Part shown: positions 34,726 through 45,228 of the stretch, in pieces
Numbering within the stretch: the stretch's first letter is position 1
How the letters are laid out: the number at the start of each line of letters is the position of its first letter
Assembly (NCBI GenBank): GCA_019055375.1
Contig: JAHQIW010000786.1
Coordinates: 1 to 64,000 of the forward strand
Length of the DNA stretch: 64,000 nt
Source of the DNA: Parelaphostrongylus tenuis
Taxonomy: Eukaryota; Nematoda; Chromadorea; Rhabditida; Metastrongylidae
Direction: 5' to 3'
The notes under the pieces: generated by a model
Databases searched by the model: none
Told to the model about the DNA's origin: nothing
Seen by the model: the letters and a program-made list of their open reading frames with translations, nothing else
Made by a program: the position numbers and the translations under genes

Positions 34726-34879
34726 ACTAAGGTTTTGATATTTCGGCTTTCCAAGCTATCAAATGAATGCTAACAGCCTGATAGCAGAAAATAAGCAAAG
34801 AAAAGTTCTTGAGAAGTAGAAAAATATGCTCTAATAGTGGAACAATACCATAATGAATCAATTAGCGAGTGCTCAAAGT

Positions 34880-35010
34880 GGTATTTCACTCAGGCATCGC
34901 TCTCTCACTTCCTTGTGTAAGTGCACATGTTATTATTGAGCGCTGAGAAATCATTTTATTAGTCACGTCTAAGCAGTAAACACGAGCTGTTTCTGTTCTA
35001 ATAAAATTTA
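34880..35010 (+). repeat. Dispersed repeat DR4
   Basis: CGCTCTCTCACTTCCTTGTG and TTTTATTAGTCACGTCTAAG align with 14385-14520. Nothing further was recognised from here to 35.8 kb. Confidence 0.4.
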
Positions 35011-35814
35011 TCAATTGCCCTAATGACACTAAGGAGCTCTATTGTAAATATCTTCATCTTTGAGAAAATGATAATCTCTTGCCAGGTCAAAGTTAGAAGT
35101 TATATTAATTGAGAAAAAAAAATTTATCGCTGGAAGTTTGAAGAAAAGAGATTGAAGTCAACGCCCAATCCTCTTGAGAACCGGCCTTTTTCGCTACATA
35201 AAGATTTCTCCTTGGACTATGAGTAATCTTTTGAAAGCTCAAACCTCGACGATTTCCTACTTTACCTTATGTTCAAAGAAGTGGTTTCTGCTTGATATAG
35301 CAACGAAAAGGAAAATATGATTTGCACTCGGTTTACTGTGTTTTTGACAAAGTTTATACCTCAAATTTTATAGATAGGGGCGGTTCATAGACAAGAGAGG
35401 GTTTTTTCACTAGGAATCGCCAAGCTATTTCATTACCGAAAAACGCGCGTGTTTGCTTGACCCTTTATTTCAAATCTGTGCCGGACGAGAAATCCACGAT
35501 AAGGCCAATGAACTAGTTTTGGTACATTCAGTCTCCAAAGGGTCAATTCACCAAATTTGAAACAGGATTCACGTCAGCGGGGATGTTCCAACAATTGTTT
35601 TTCACCGAAGAGGCCTTCTTGACTTCACACTTAATCAACAGCGCCAACTATAAAGGTGAAATCATCAAAAGATCACGATGTATGACATGACAATGTTTGA
35701 ATAAGTGGCTGACTGATCAAACTTTCGTTCAAAAAAAGTTATAGAACAGATATTCAAAACGTCAGAATTTTCAGCGATTTTAAAAAATATATCAACATTT
35801 TTTAGGACTTCGCT

Positions 35815-36020
35815 TAGAACAGTATAATCTGATATTAAATTCTAAGCCTCTCATGAGGTCTGTTATGGCATTTATAACTTATAAAGTGCGTGGCACGTGT
35901 TTCAGCCTTTCAATCTCATCTGTAGCACGGTGCCTTTCCGTACAGTCACTTCCTTGTAAGGGATAAACCGTCCACATATAAGGTAATCAACGCCGAATTA
36001 TCTGCACTTTGTGTTGCGTA
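35815..36020 (-). repeat. Repeat family DR1, minus copy with hammerhead-like fold
   Basis: The minus strand reads GGCACCGTGCTACAGATGAG, a spacer, then GAAACACGTGCC and ACGCACTTTATAAG...ATGCC. GGCA pairs with TGCC and GTGC with GCAC across the core, as expected for helix I with an internal loop. CACGTG after GAAA is self-complementary. Two core positions are changed (CTGATGA is CAGATGA; the cleavage triplet reads GCC), so this copy should be inactive. CTCATGAGAGGC closes the family on its other side. Confidence 0.55.
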
Positions 36021-36089
36021 TATGTTGTTAGATTGCATTGTTGTGATTAAGCTCTCAAAATAAACAATTGAAAGCGCTGATGTTTCTGA

Positions 36090-36790
36090 GGATCGGATGT
36101 TTTTGAATGCTCAATTTACGCTAAATGGAACGAACATCTCCAAATGCTCCAGTTATTTCTATCTAGGCCGTGAAATAAACATGACGAACGACTTTGCTCC
36201 AGAGTTGAGCAGGAGGAAAGGAGCGACATGGGAACCTTCAAGAGTACGAGGATGTAGTGAAGAGGCCAAAGAACATCCGACTCCGTGACCACCTTTTCAT
36301 CTCGACGATTACCCCTGCCCTAACATATGCAGCAGTAAGCTGGTGGCTACCTAATCAAAATGAAAGATCACTTGGGATTGCTGAACGTGCGACCGAAAAG
36401 TAGATGCTAGGATATCCCGTATCTCGCAAACGAGGAAGGAACCGAAATTCCGACCTACGTCGACAATCGTAGATAAAAGACACCGTTCTACACGCCATAT
36501 CGAAAATAGGGTTGACCGAGCACATGATGCGGTTCAACGACAACTGATAGACAAGAGCCGTTATCGATTGGATTCCTCGGGATATCAGGCGTTCTACAGG
36601 AAGACCACCAACCCCATGGTCTGATTGCTTCACGAAAAGCACAGAAGCAAGATATGATGCTCAACGAGTCCCTAAAGCGAGAAGGACCTACTGGGCTACC
36701 CGTGCACCCGACAAGGGAAAATGGAATTTTTGCTGGTGTTCGCTCAAGTCGCTTGACTATCAACAGGACGACAGGAGATACGAAAGTGGT
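36090..36790 (+). mobile_element. RTE 3' fragment (RTE-D)
   Basis: Starts inside the reverse transcriptase C-terminal domain (LNAQFTLNGTNISKCSS, YLGREINMTND, APELSRRKGA). It runs through the conserved tail region to GACGACAGGAGATACG. It is 5' truncated, as expected for LINEs. Internal stops and frameshifts are present. The next RTE copy begins about 20 bases downstream in the same orientation. Confidence 0.8.
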
Positions 36791-36811
36791 ACATACATGT
36801 ATATACCACGG

Positions 36812-39574
36812 CCCTCTTGATTCAAGCAAGAAGAATAAAGTGGGACGTCATTGACCTGGCTGAGAAGAGAAGGCGCCATCCTTTTCACGCTGTTTATGAC
36901 ATAGGAGAAGAACTGTCAATTGCAACTGCGATAGCAGAGGTGCCGGCGGTGTTGGCGCCCTCGTGAAATCAAATTTGACCGTATAACATCGATTCGTTCA
37001 AACAATTGAGAACCCGTATCGGACGATTACGGTTGAAACGATGTGGTTCAATGTCGGCTTTGACCATCTTCGTTTTTTACGCAGCAGCATCAAGCTATAA
37101 CGAAGGCGAAGTCGAGGCGTTCTATATGGATCGCGAAAAATTCTTTAGAGAAGATCACACATTCTTCAAAGCCATTGTCGGAGATTTCAACGCAAAAATT
37201 GAACTTAGAAGAACGTCGGAAGAAAGTCACATTAGGACTCACATACTAAAATTGTACGAACAGGATAAGAGGCTATCTGGGTTCATTATGACGACCCAAA
37301 CCATCCATGGTAGCTCACAATTCCAGAAGCCTCACTCTCAGCGATGGACGTGGGAGTTTGACAATAGAGAGTATCATAACAAAATAGAAAACGTTCTAGT
37401 AAACTGAAGGTTTTGCCTGCCCGATGTCGCTGTTGTTCCTAAATTCTGCACGGGATCAGACCATCGCCTCCTTCGCGCAACTTTCCGTTTTCTGCGAAAA
37501 GGAGAGAAAGCCGCTAATTTCGAAAAAACGAAGTCCTGGAACTACCGTAAACTGGGATATATACAAATCAGTAGTAGAATCTTGGAAAGAGACCGTTGTC
37601 GACAGCATCGATGAAGAATACGTTCGGCTCGCTGAATATTTTCACGTTAGCGCCGTGAGTCCTAAAGTCACGAAGAGGCGCTTGTCTCTGCAGACACTAC
37701 AGCTAATACGTCAACGTGGAGTCGCACGAGCTACAGGCAACCGAAACCTTAGTTCGATCTTGCAAAACGCTTCAGAGAAGCCATAAGAGAGGACCTCGAG
37801 GAGTGATGATCAGCAGTTATGGCAAAAGCTGCAGAAACTGTGGAGAGCATTCGCAAAGCCCAGCGAGGCTTCGCCAATTATAAGACCAAGATGATTGCAC
37901 TCCGATGCCCTGACGGTACACTTACACCTTCCAGAAGGGCTATGGAGAAAAATCCGCCAATACCATTCGGATCTCTTCGCTAATCATGTCTTCTTACCGT
38001 CATATAAGTTGAAAAAGGTTGAATATGTCGTTTCACCGATCCTCGCTTCCGAAATCCGACTTGCTATATCGCCGGTGAAGAACAGATTAACACCCGGTCC
38101 AGACAGGATCAGACCAGAACACCTGAAGAACCTGCCGCCAGTTCTCATCAGTATCCTAGCTCGGCTCTTTACTCGCTACCTGTCAGAATGCAAGGTTTCC
38201 ATTCAGTGGAAAACCAACAAGACCGTCTTGTTGTTTGAAAAAGACCTGCACGGCATATTCAACTATCGCCCAATCTGCCTGCTGTACGTTGTCTATAAAC
38301 TCTTCACTCAAGTCATCCTAAACAGGGTTGACAGAACACTGGACGAAGGACAGTCATGCGAACAAGCAGGGTTCCGAGAACGATATAGAATCATAGACAC
38401 ATCCACACGATCGCAAGAAAACTGAAGTTTTACGAGAGTAAATTAAACACTCTGTCGCACCTTCATCAATCAGAAGAAGACCTTTGATTCAGTGGAAACA
38501 GAAGCAGTTGTAGAGGCTTCGGATAACCAGGGCGTTCTTTCTCGGTACATAATGATCTTTCGTGAGCCTTAGAAAACGTTCACGACCAAAATACCTCCAT
38601 TCTACACCAATACCATTGTTGACGTAAGAAGAGAGGTTCGACAAGACGATACAATTTCGCCGAAACTATTCACTGCCACCCTACAAAACGTCATGCGAAC
38701 ATTAGAATGGGACGGTATGGGAGTGAAATTTGACGGTCGACAATTGAACCATCTCCGCTTTGCTGATGATATTGTCTTCCTAACACCAAACATCGGCCAA
38801 GCACAAAAAATATTGACCGAATTTGACAGCGCCTGTAGAAATATTGGCCTTCAACTAAATCTCACGAAAACGACGTTCATGAGGAATGGATGGGTTTTAA
38901 ATGGCCCATTCACCTTCAACGAAACGCACATCTCCAAATGCTCCAATTACGTCTATCTAGGCCATGAAATCAACGTGATGAGTAACCTAGCTGCAGAGTT
39001 GAGCAGAAGGAAACGAGCGGCTTGGGGAACGTTTGAGAGCATCGAAGATGTAGTGAAGAGAACAAAGAACATCGGGCTCCGTGCCCATATTTTCGACTCG
39101 ACAATTATCCCTGCCCCGACGTAAGCAGCGGAAACCTGGTCGCTACGTAAGCAGGATGAAAGATCACTTGCCGTTATCGAGCGAGCAGTCGAAAGGTCGA
39201 TGCTTAGAGTATCCCGTATCACGCAAATGAGAGAAAAGATGCGAAGTTCCGACCTGCGTTAACGATCGAAGATCAGAGACGCCGTTCTACACGTCAGGAT
39301 ATCGAAAATGAGGTGACCTGGACACGTGATGCGCGTCAACGACAACTGACGGACGAGAGCCGTTACCGACTGGATTACTGGGGAAATCAAGCGCCTCTAC
39401 AGGATGACCACCGACCCGATGGTCCGATTTCTTCACGAAAGGTATAGAAGGAAGGTATGGTGCTCAGCGAATCGCCAGAGAAAGGAGGACCTACTGGGAC
39501 TCTTGCGAACGAGAGGGAAAAGTGGAAGTGTTACTAATGATACCCTCACTCGACGATCAAGGGAACAACAGGTG

Positions 39575-39609
<35 letters not shown>

Positions 39610-39611
39610 AT
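36812..39611 (+). mobile_element. RTE-clade LINE, 5' truncated (RTE-E), best preserved
   Basis: The endonuclease part spans 36812-37420 (VGDFNAKIEL at about 37177; RWTWEFDNREYHNKIEN). The linker lies at 37424-37860. The reverse transcriptase runs from 37895 (GPDRIRPEHLKNLPP, LARLFTRYLSECK, NYRPICLL) and includes 38693-39124, with the FADD catalytic motif at 38759-38770 and LNLTKTTFMRNGW. The C-terminal part runs to 39570 and ends ACAGGTGATATAT, continuing into a TA tract. At least four frame breaks separate the segments, and helper functions are lost. Intact elements of this type code for roughly 1000 residues with endonuclease and reverse transcriptase. Confidence 0.88.
39575..39611. repeat. 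TA microsatellite at the RTE 3' end
   Basis: An almost pure TA run, once interrupted, directly continues the GGTGATATAT end of RTE-E. RTE elements end in short simple repeats, so the tract probably grew from the element's own tail. Confidence 0.85.
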
Positions 39612-39624
39612 GTCACAACATGCG

Positions 39625-40010
39625 ATGATTTGATTCGGTCATAAGCTGGAAAGGAGGTCTTGTCATCGTTTGAGAAAAACAAAACAAGTCTTGTATACAA
39701 CAAGGGTGTTTTCAATAAAATGCTGTCCTCATACGAAAGGCACTTAAATCGAGACCCGACAAAAGATCACGAGCTCCTTGTCATGGACTCAAAACTTGTG
39801 CTAAGCTAGCATCAGTTCTCCAAACAAAAAGTTATGATCGCGTCTCCACTACTGTTAAGAAGTTGCTCGGAAAGAGGAAGAAACTGAAAAATCTACACAT
39901 CCTCAAAACACATAGTTAAGCTGACAATCAATGCCAGCATTAGAAAAACCTTGAAAGAAAATCTTCTTCGGCACGGGCAGAAAACGTTGTTACAAGCAGC
40001 ATAAAATCGA
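39625..40010 (+). mobile_element. Fragment of a second RTE subfamily
   Basis: GATTCGGTCATAAGCTGGAA, GTATACAACAAGGGTGTTTT and CAGTTCTCCAAACAAAAAG are colinear with 47960-48310. They encode the linker between endonuclease and reverse transcriptase (there: VVYDKDVFDRTLSLYEWQIK and ISSPNKKF). Stops interrupt it. It abuts the tail of RTE-E. Confidence 0.7.
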
Positions 40011-40084
40011 TTTGACACCAGCGTAATAGACGTTAGCTAAGCAGGACAATCGACAATCGATTACTTTAATAGAACGCCACGCGT

Positions 40085-40265
40085 TCCTTTTACAATGGGC
40101 AGCGTGCAAATAATTCGGCGTTTTTTCGTTTATACGTAATATCTTCATACAAAGAATCGACTGAACAGAAAGGCTGCATGCTACTGATTAGGCTGAAGAG
40201 CCGAAACACGTGTCGAACACTTTAGAAGTGCCATAACAGACCTCATCAAAGGCTTGATATGATAT
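40085..40265 (+). repeat. Repeat family DR1, plus copy with hammerhead-like fold
   Basis: Contains GGCTGCATGCTACTGATTAG, helix II GGCT-GAAG-AGCC in perfect pairing, GAAA, the palindrome CACGTG and the cleavage-type triplet GTC at 40211-40213. AAGTGCC follows and can pair with the upstream GGC. One core base differs (CTGATTA instead of CTGATGA). CATAACAGACCTCATCAAAG continues the family consensus. This copy has the best helix II and cleavage site of the family. Confidence 0.6.
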
Positions 40266-40799
40266 TAGATTTTAAAAAAGATTTTGTAGCGGAAAAAGTG
40301 AAAGGGGAAAAATTTCTTGGAATTCTAATCGCTATTAGGTGTTAGCTTCAGATTCTTGAAAACGTAGCTTTAGAAGTTTTCTTTGTCAAATGTTGGGAGT
40401 TATATTGAGGACTCAGCACAGTGATTTTGGCTGCCACATTCAAATCAATAAGCAGTGGCTGGCTGATTGAAGTACTTTCCTCAAAAAATGCAACAAAAGT
40501 TTAAAGAATTTATTACAGCCACAATTTGTCTTATCTTAGTGAAAGCCGGATTTCTATTCAATCTCGACAAGACAAGTATGGCACAAATGAAGGCATGTCA
40601 TCTCATATTACTTCACTGCACGTTTTAGCTGCCACTTTTTATGAAATGCTACAGTGCTAAAACATTTCTGTGTTGTTACCATTTCGTCTTCGATACCGTC
40701 CCTAACTTCCGCATATCGTCAACAAGTGGGAACGACGAAGAGATATAATCAAGGTGTGAAAAAACTGTAAAAAATTCAATAAAATCATGGCAACCTGGC

Positions 40800-42560
40800 C
40801 TCCGTGGTCTTTCCATCCATTCATTCAATCAGTCAAATTTAACATTTGATACTTTTCTCTTTGCAATGAAGTCATCCTTTTTTCTTAGCCGAATAAGTTC
40901 ACAGCATGCACAGTTGTTTATTATATGTGGGCAGAAATATCGGATGGTGTCATTGCGCACAGCAATTCTATTGCTTCTCAAGTCTGACGACACTCTATAT
41001 TGCGCGAAAGGTTCAATGTGTTTAAGACGGTGAGATTCAACAAGGATACCTTAAAGATTGAAAAGAAGACAAAACCTCAACAATGATTTGTTGATAATAA
41101 CGTGACTCACACGACTCCTTTGTGGCGAAGAGTCTCGGAATGCGAGCTTTTTGAGTTCACAACACTAACTGTAACCTGTTGTCACGTATACTAGAGAGTT
41201 CTCTACGTCACTTAGTGAGGAGGAAGTGTGTGGAAAAATAAGAAGCATTACACGTTACTCATAGGTGACAAGTGAAAACCGTAGTTTTAAACTGCGCTGG
41301 GGTCAACAGAATTCTTGAAGTTCGCATTGTATTGTTTTGCAGGATTGAGGAAGATACACGGGTTTCCCGAAGTTTTGTCGATTCGCCACATTGGAGATTC
41401 GAATGATATGTTAGCGTTGCTGAAACAAACTTTTCTTGTTTGAGAAGACTGTTCCATCAAAGTGTTGTTGAGGTTACAGTAGTTGACTGGGCTTCGTGTG
41501 CAATATTCATAAATGAATGCCTCTATTATTATTCAGACGTTGACGCTTCAGTATTTACAGTGTTTTAATGCCACCATAGATATTATAAGTATCACTGTTT
41601 GGAGGATATTTTGCAATGGAAAAGTGCATTGTTGATGACCACTGTAGGAGGTCATCCTAATCTTTGCATTTCTCACTCTTACTATCATAAAGTTATGGAT
41701 TCACAGAGCTTTATCTTTGCAGTGCGTACGAGGATCTTGTGCTTAGAGACAGGGTGGTGCGACATCTCCATGAAAATTTTGTCTGAATGATTTTGATCTT
41801 TGAAGTCTTAAGCACGTCGATAACTCCTCACACACCTTTGAAATTGTCTACTTCAATCCATTCAAAATCTTCCATACATCTCTAACGTTTCTTTTTAGAA
41901 AAGATCAAAACCTGGAAAGAATTTACAATATTTTATGAATAATGCTGTCTCTTGATACTTCTGCACTTGTGATCAGTGTATGACGTGCGGGTACAACTTG
42001 ACCAATAAACAACTCTTTACATTCAAAGACATACTGCTGGGATGACGAGTAGCACTTTATGGTATATGAGCTGTCTCTATTTACAGTACGCTGACGGACA
42101 TTTCTATCAATTCACTTATGCTCGATTTTCAAATGTACTATGGTTCTCGTCTGCCTTCCTCTTAATTTGATTAAACAAAATGGAAGTCAGCTGAGGTTGC
42201 TCATGTCATTTACACTCGCCTTTACTGTACCGCTAATAGATCTCCTTTATTAAAATTTAGAACATTCCAGGATTTTTATTTGAAACATGAAATGCTCAAA
42301 ATCTTCGGTGGAACTGGTTCTTCTATCATGTCTCTTCGTGGTCTCAACGGTTTTAGCTTGTGGACCAACGGCACCTGGTCAAGGTACCGAGTGAAGAAAG
42401 TACTACTTTTCGGCTGAAACTAAATATTGCGCATTTCGTCTATAGATGGTTTGGGCGTATTCTTTTGCTTTGTCAGCGGATTCAAGGCAGCCAACCTAAA
42501 TTGTTTTTTTTTTTATCAGATTCATTGTATTTGACCGCGCATTGCGTTGGTATGATGCTA
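40800..42560 (-). pseudogene. Family Z copy A, decayed
   Basis: The minus strand, in order: a 42.5-42.27 kb block ending TFFTRYLDQVPLVH, RPRRDMIEEP, ILSISCFK and a stop overlapping AATAAA; a 41.88-41.75 kb block (EDFEWIEVDNFK, SKIKIIQTKFSW); a 41.33-41.1 kb block (MRTSRILLTPAQFKTT, then RDNRLQLV). Each block aligns with copy B at 53.3-53.1, 51.1-51.0 and 50.6-50.4 kb. Surrounding noncoding sequence aligns as well. In-frame stops occur in the first and third blocks of this copy. The protein family is unknown to me. The copy lies 2.7 kb upstream of Y2 and is transcribed away from it. Confidence 0.5.
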
Positions 42561-42566
42561 CAATAA

Positions 42567-42721
42567 GCCCAATAATGCAGAATGGTGTGCAAAAACATTT
42601 GCGTAAGCCGAAATTCGAATCCAGATCTCACTCTCCCCAGGAGCGCGTGCTGAACCGTTGCACCACCGACGCTCGTTTTGCTGTTTTTTGAAGTTTTTGC
42701 ACACCACTCTACATTATTGGG
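42567..42721. mobile_element. tRNA-like MITE, complete
   Basis: CCCAATAATGCAGAATGGTG (left) and, reverse-complemented, CCCAATAATGTAGAGTGGTG (right) continue into GTGCAAAAAC on both sides, giving 29-base terminal inverted repeats with two differences. On the minus strand the interior reads GGTGGTGCAACGGTTCAGCA (A box) and CTGGATTCGAATTTC (B box). The interior is too degenerate for a tRNA. It is absent from copy B of the surrounding segment. The mariner lies 41 bases further on. Confidence 0.75.
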
Positions 42722-42761
42722 TTTATTGTTTTATTGATATTTAGCGTTCCACTTTAAATCA

Positions 42762-43909
42762 TTAGGTCTCAAACTAAGTTTCGAACTTGATCCAAGATTC
42801 AAAAATTTAGTTTTCAAGTGATCGAAACTATCAAATAACATCAATAATATTTTCCGTTTACCTGGATGCAATTCTGCGAACGCTTTGGCAACAAATCAGT
42901 TCCGCGCTTAACATATTCTTGCACATACTTGTCCAACAACAAAACCGTCATGGGAAGTCATGCGCAACCTACTGCTTTACGAGTTTCAGTTGGAGCACAA
43001 TTTTCAAACTGCATTTAACAACATCAACAGTGCAAAGGGCCGCCAAGTTGTGGGTAGAATTACGGCACATGAATGGTTTAAAAAGTTTCGCAATGGAGAT
43101 ACTGATTAGGCCGATCAACCAAGATCCGAAAGGCCGCGTGAAATCGATCGAGAAGCAATAATTGAGGCAATCAAAGAGGATGCGACTTTGTCATCCGGTG
43201 ATTTGGCCGACGATTTCCAATGGCGGACGAGCAGATCTGGAAGATTTTGAAAGATGCAGGCAAAAAATAGCTCAAGGGTAATTGGATTCTATGCGATCTC
43301 ACCACACACGTTCAAGAACAAGAGAAAGCAAATTGCGTAAGCTCATCTTCGTCATCATCGCCGCTCTTCGTTTTTGAACAGAATTGTCATTAATGATAAG
43401 AAGTATATCTTCTTCAAGAGCCATCGCCGCCCAAATCAGTGGTTGTCACCAGGTCATCAAAGAACACGAACACCGAGACAAATTCAATTTGGGCGAAAAG
43501 CAGTGTTGATCATATTCCGATCAGACCATCAACGCTGAGCGATAATGTCAGCAATTGGACCTTCGCAATCGAGCAACTCCACGTCACCGCCGTCGCCAAG
43601 TCATTTTGCTTCAAAACAATATAAGGCCACACGTTGCAAGAAAAAAAGGAAGAATCACTGAAGCACTGGTTGGACAAGAAGAAGCGTTTCAAGACACCAA
43701 TCGTTTGCGTCGAGAATTGACAGGTTGGTTTGCATCGAAGAATAATGAGTTTCATGAGCGCGCAATTGATTTGCTACCGCAGCGTTTGCAGAATTGCATC
43801 CAGGCAGACGGAGAATACTTCGGTTAATGTTATATGATAGTTTAGATTACTTGGAAAAGTAAATTTTTTGAATTTTGGATCAAGTTCGGAAACTTAGCTT
43901 CAGACTTAA
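42762..43909 (+). mobile_element. mariner transposon, inactive
   Basis: The ends are long inverted repeats: left TTAGGTCTCAAACTAAGTTT, then GAACTTGATCCAAGATTC; right, reverse-complemented, TTAAGTCTGAAGCTAAGTTT and GAACTTGATCCAAAATTC. Similarity extends about 80 bases. Transposase pieces are in order: LLLYEFQLEHNFQ, HEWFKKFRNGD, DQPRSERPREIDREAI, a region like VTGDEKW reading VINDKKY (first aspartate kept), QWLSPGHQR, LLQNNIRPHV (the family HDNARPH, second aspartate now N), then WFASKNNEFHERAIDLLP to DGEYFG. The PPYSPDLAPSD stretch with the third aspartate is missing. Length is about 1.15 kb against about 1.3 kb for the family. It cannot encode active transposase. Confidence 0.88.
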
Positions 43910-43959
43910 TAGTAGCGAAGCGCATTGGTTGGTAATTTAGTTTCGTTCCAATCCTAGTT

Positions 43960-44330
43960 CAAAATTAAATGAAAAAACCATATTTTAGATACATTTGGTT
44001 TCATATTGGTTTTGTATCTATATCATTGCATCATTGCATCATTGCTTTATAAATTCCATTACTATTTGACCATTACTATATTGGTTTTGCATCATTGCTT
44101 TACAAATTTCATTACTATATTGACTTCTGTATGTTACACAAAAGCTCCAAAGTTGGTTTTGTTTATTTAGATTGTATAATTTTTTTACAATTTTCATCAT
44201 TATATTGAGTTTTATGCATGAAATTTGATGAAAAAATATTGCAACTAAATGACTTATACCATAGTATCCTTTGTACAACTTAATGCAATTGACTGAATAC
44301 CAATAGAAGCATGAAATCTTATTCAACAAA
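43960..44330. repeat. AT-rich imperfect tandem repeat
   Basis: Units of about 60 bases share TTGGTTTTGCATCATTGCTT, ACAAATTTCATTACTATATT and similar words. The right end (AACTAAATGACTTATACCATA) has a partner at 53.55 kb, so the repeat belongs to the duplicated segment. Confidence 0.5.
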
Positions 44331-45228
44331 CGCTTTTTCTTAACACACAGATTTTAATGAGCGCAAAAAAGTTTCATGTGCACAGGACAACATAGGACAT
44401 CACAATTGTCAAGAAACCTAAGATTTTTTGAAACGGGAGAAGTCTATAACAAAGTAACGAAAATCGCACGCCATCTGCTAATTACATAGGAGGCAGTGAT
44501 GGGTTAATCTGCAATCAAATGGTCGCCAACCCAACAGAAATAAAACTCCTGTGATTACTTAATGCTGATTAGATACAAATGTTCCTTATGTGTAAGGAGT
44601 ATGATTTCAAGAACTTTATACAAAGACAAAAATTACAGCGTTTTGAACATCATATCATCTTGTATATAAAGTACGTTCTGAATTAATCCGTCTTTCTCAT
44701 ATATCTCACATTCTGATAATGGATGCGCTTTGAATGTGCTTTTTCCTGAGATTAATCTAATAGATGGAAGTCCCAAAAACTACACAATGACGTTGACCTT
44801 ATTCTGTAATTTCTTCCATTAGTTGTCACACAATAGATTATCTTTTTTAGAGATTATTCAATTTTTGAATGAAGCCGTGAAATGCTTTTTTGAATAGTAA
44901 ACACAACTTTTATTGTGAAACAGAAGGATATCGTCAGCGTTTCGTGGCTTTAACTATTCTTCTCCTTCCTAGGAACAATGCAGAAATTTGCTGAGTAACA
45001 GTGATTTGAAGAAAATATGAAAGAGATAAATATGACTTTTTTCCCGTAAGACACCAATTTTTTTCCAAATTATTGGATGTAGAAGCAATTTCACTGATAT
45101 TGATTTTTTCACTAATAGTGATTGTGGTTACATACGTGCGATCACTTCAGTGCATTGCCGCAAATGTCATAAAAATTTGCAACCATCATAACAAGAAAAC
45201 AAAATGCCGAATTTTTTTCCACTTGCAG
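44331..45228. other. Upstream region of Y2, conserved with Y3 upstream region
   Basis: No exon assigned. 44.80-44.88 kb (TGACGTTGACCTTATTCTG, CACAATAGATTAT) aligns with 58.39-58.44 kb, and 45.14-45.23 kb (AGTGCATTGCCGCAA) with 58.72-58.79 kb. A hydrophobic frame at 45073 onward (SLILIFSLIVIVVTYVRS) lies just upstream of exon 2 and could be a decayed signal-peptide exon. It opens at TTG and has no clear donor. Confidence 0.35.

Noticed and set aside
39575..39611. TA tract as a promoter or centromeric signal
   Set aside because: It directly continues the simple-repeat tail of an RTE element, which explains it.
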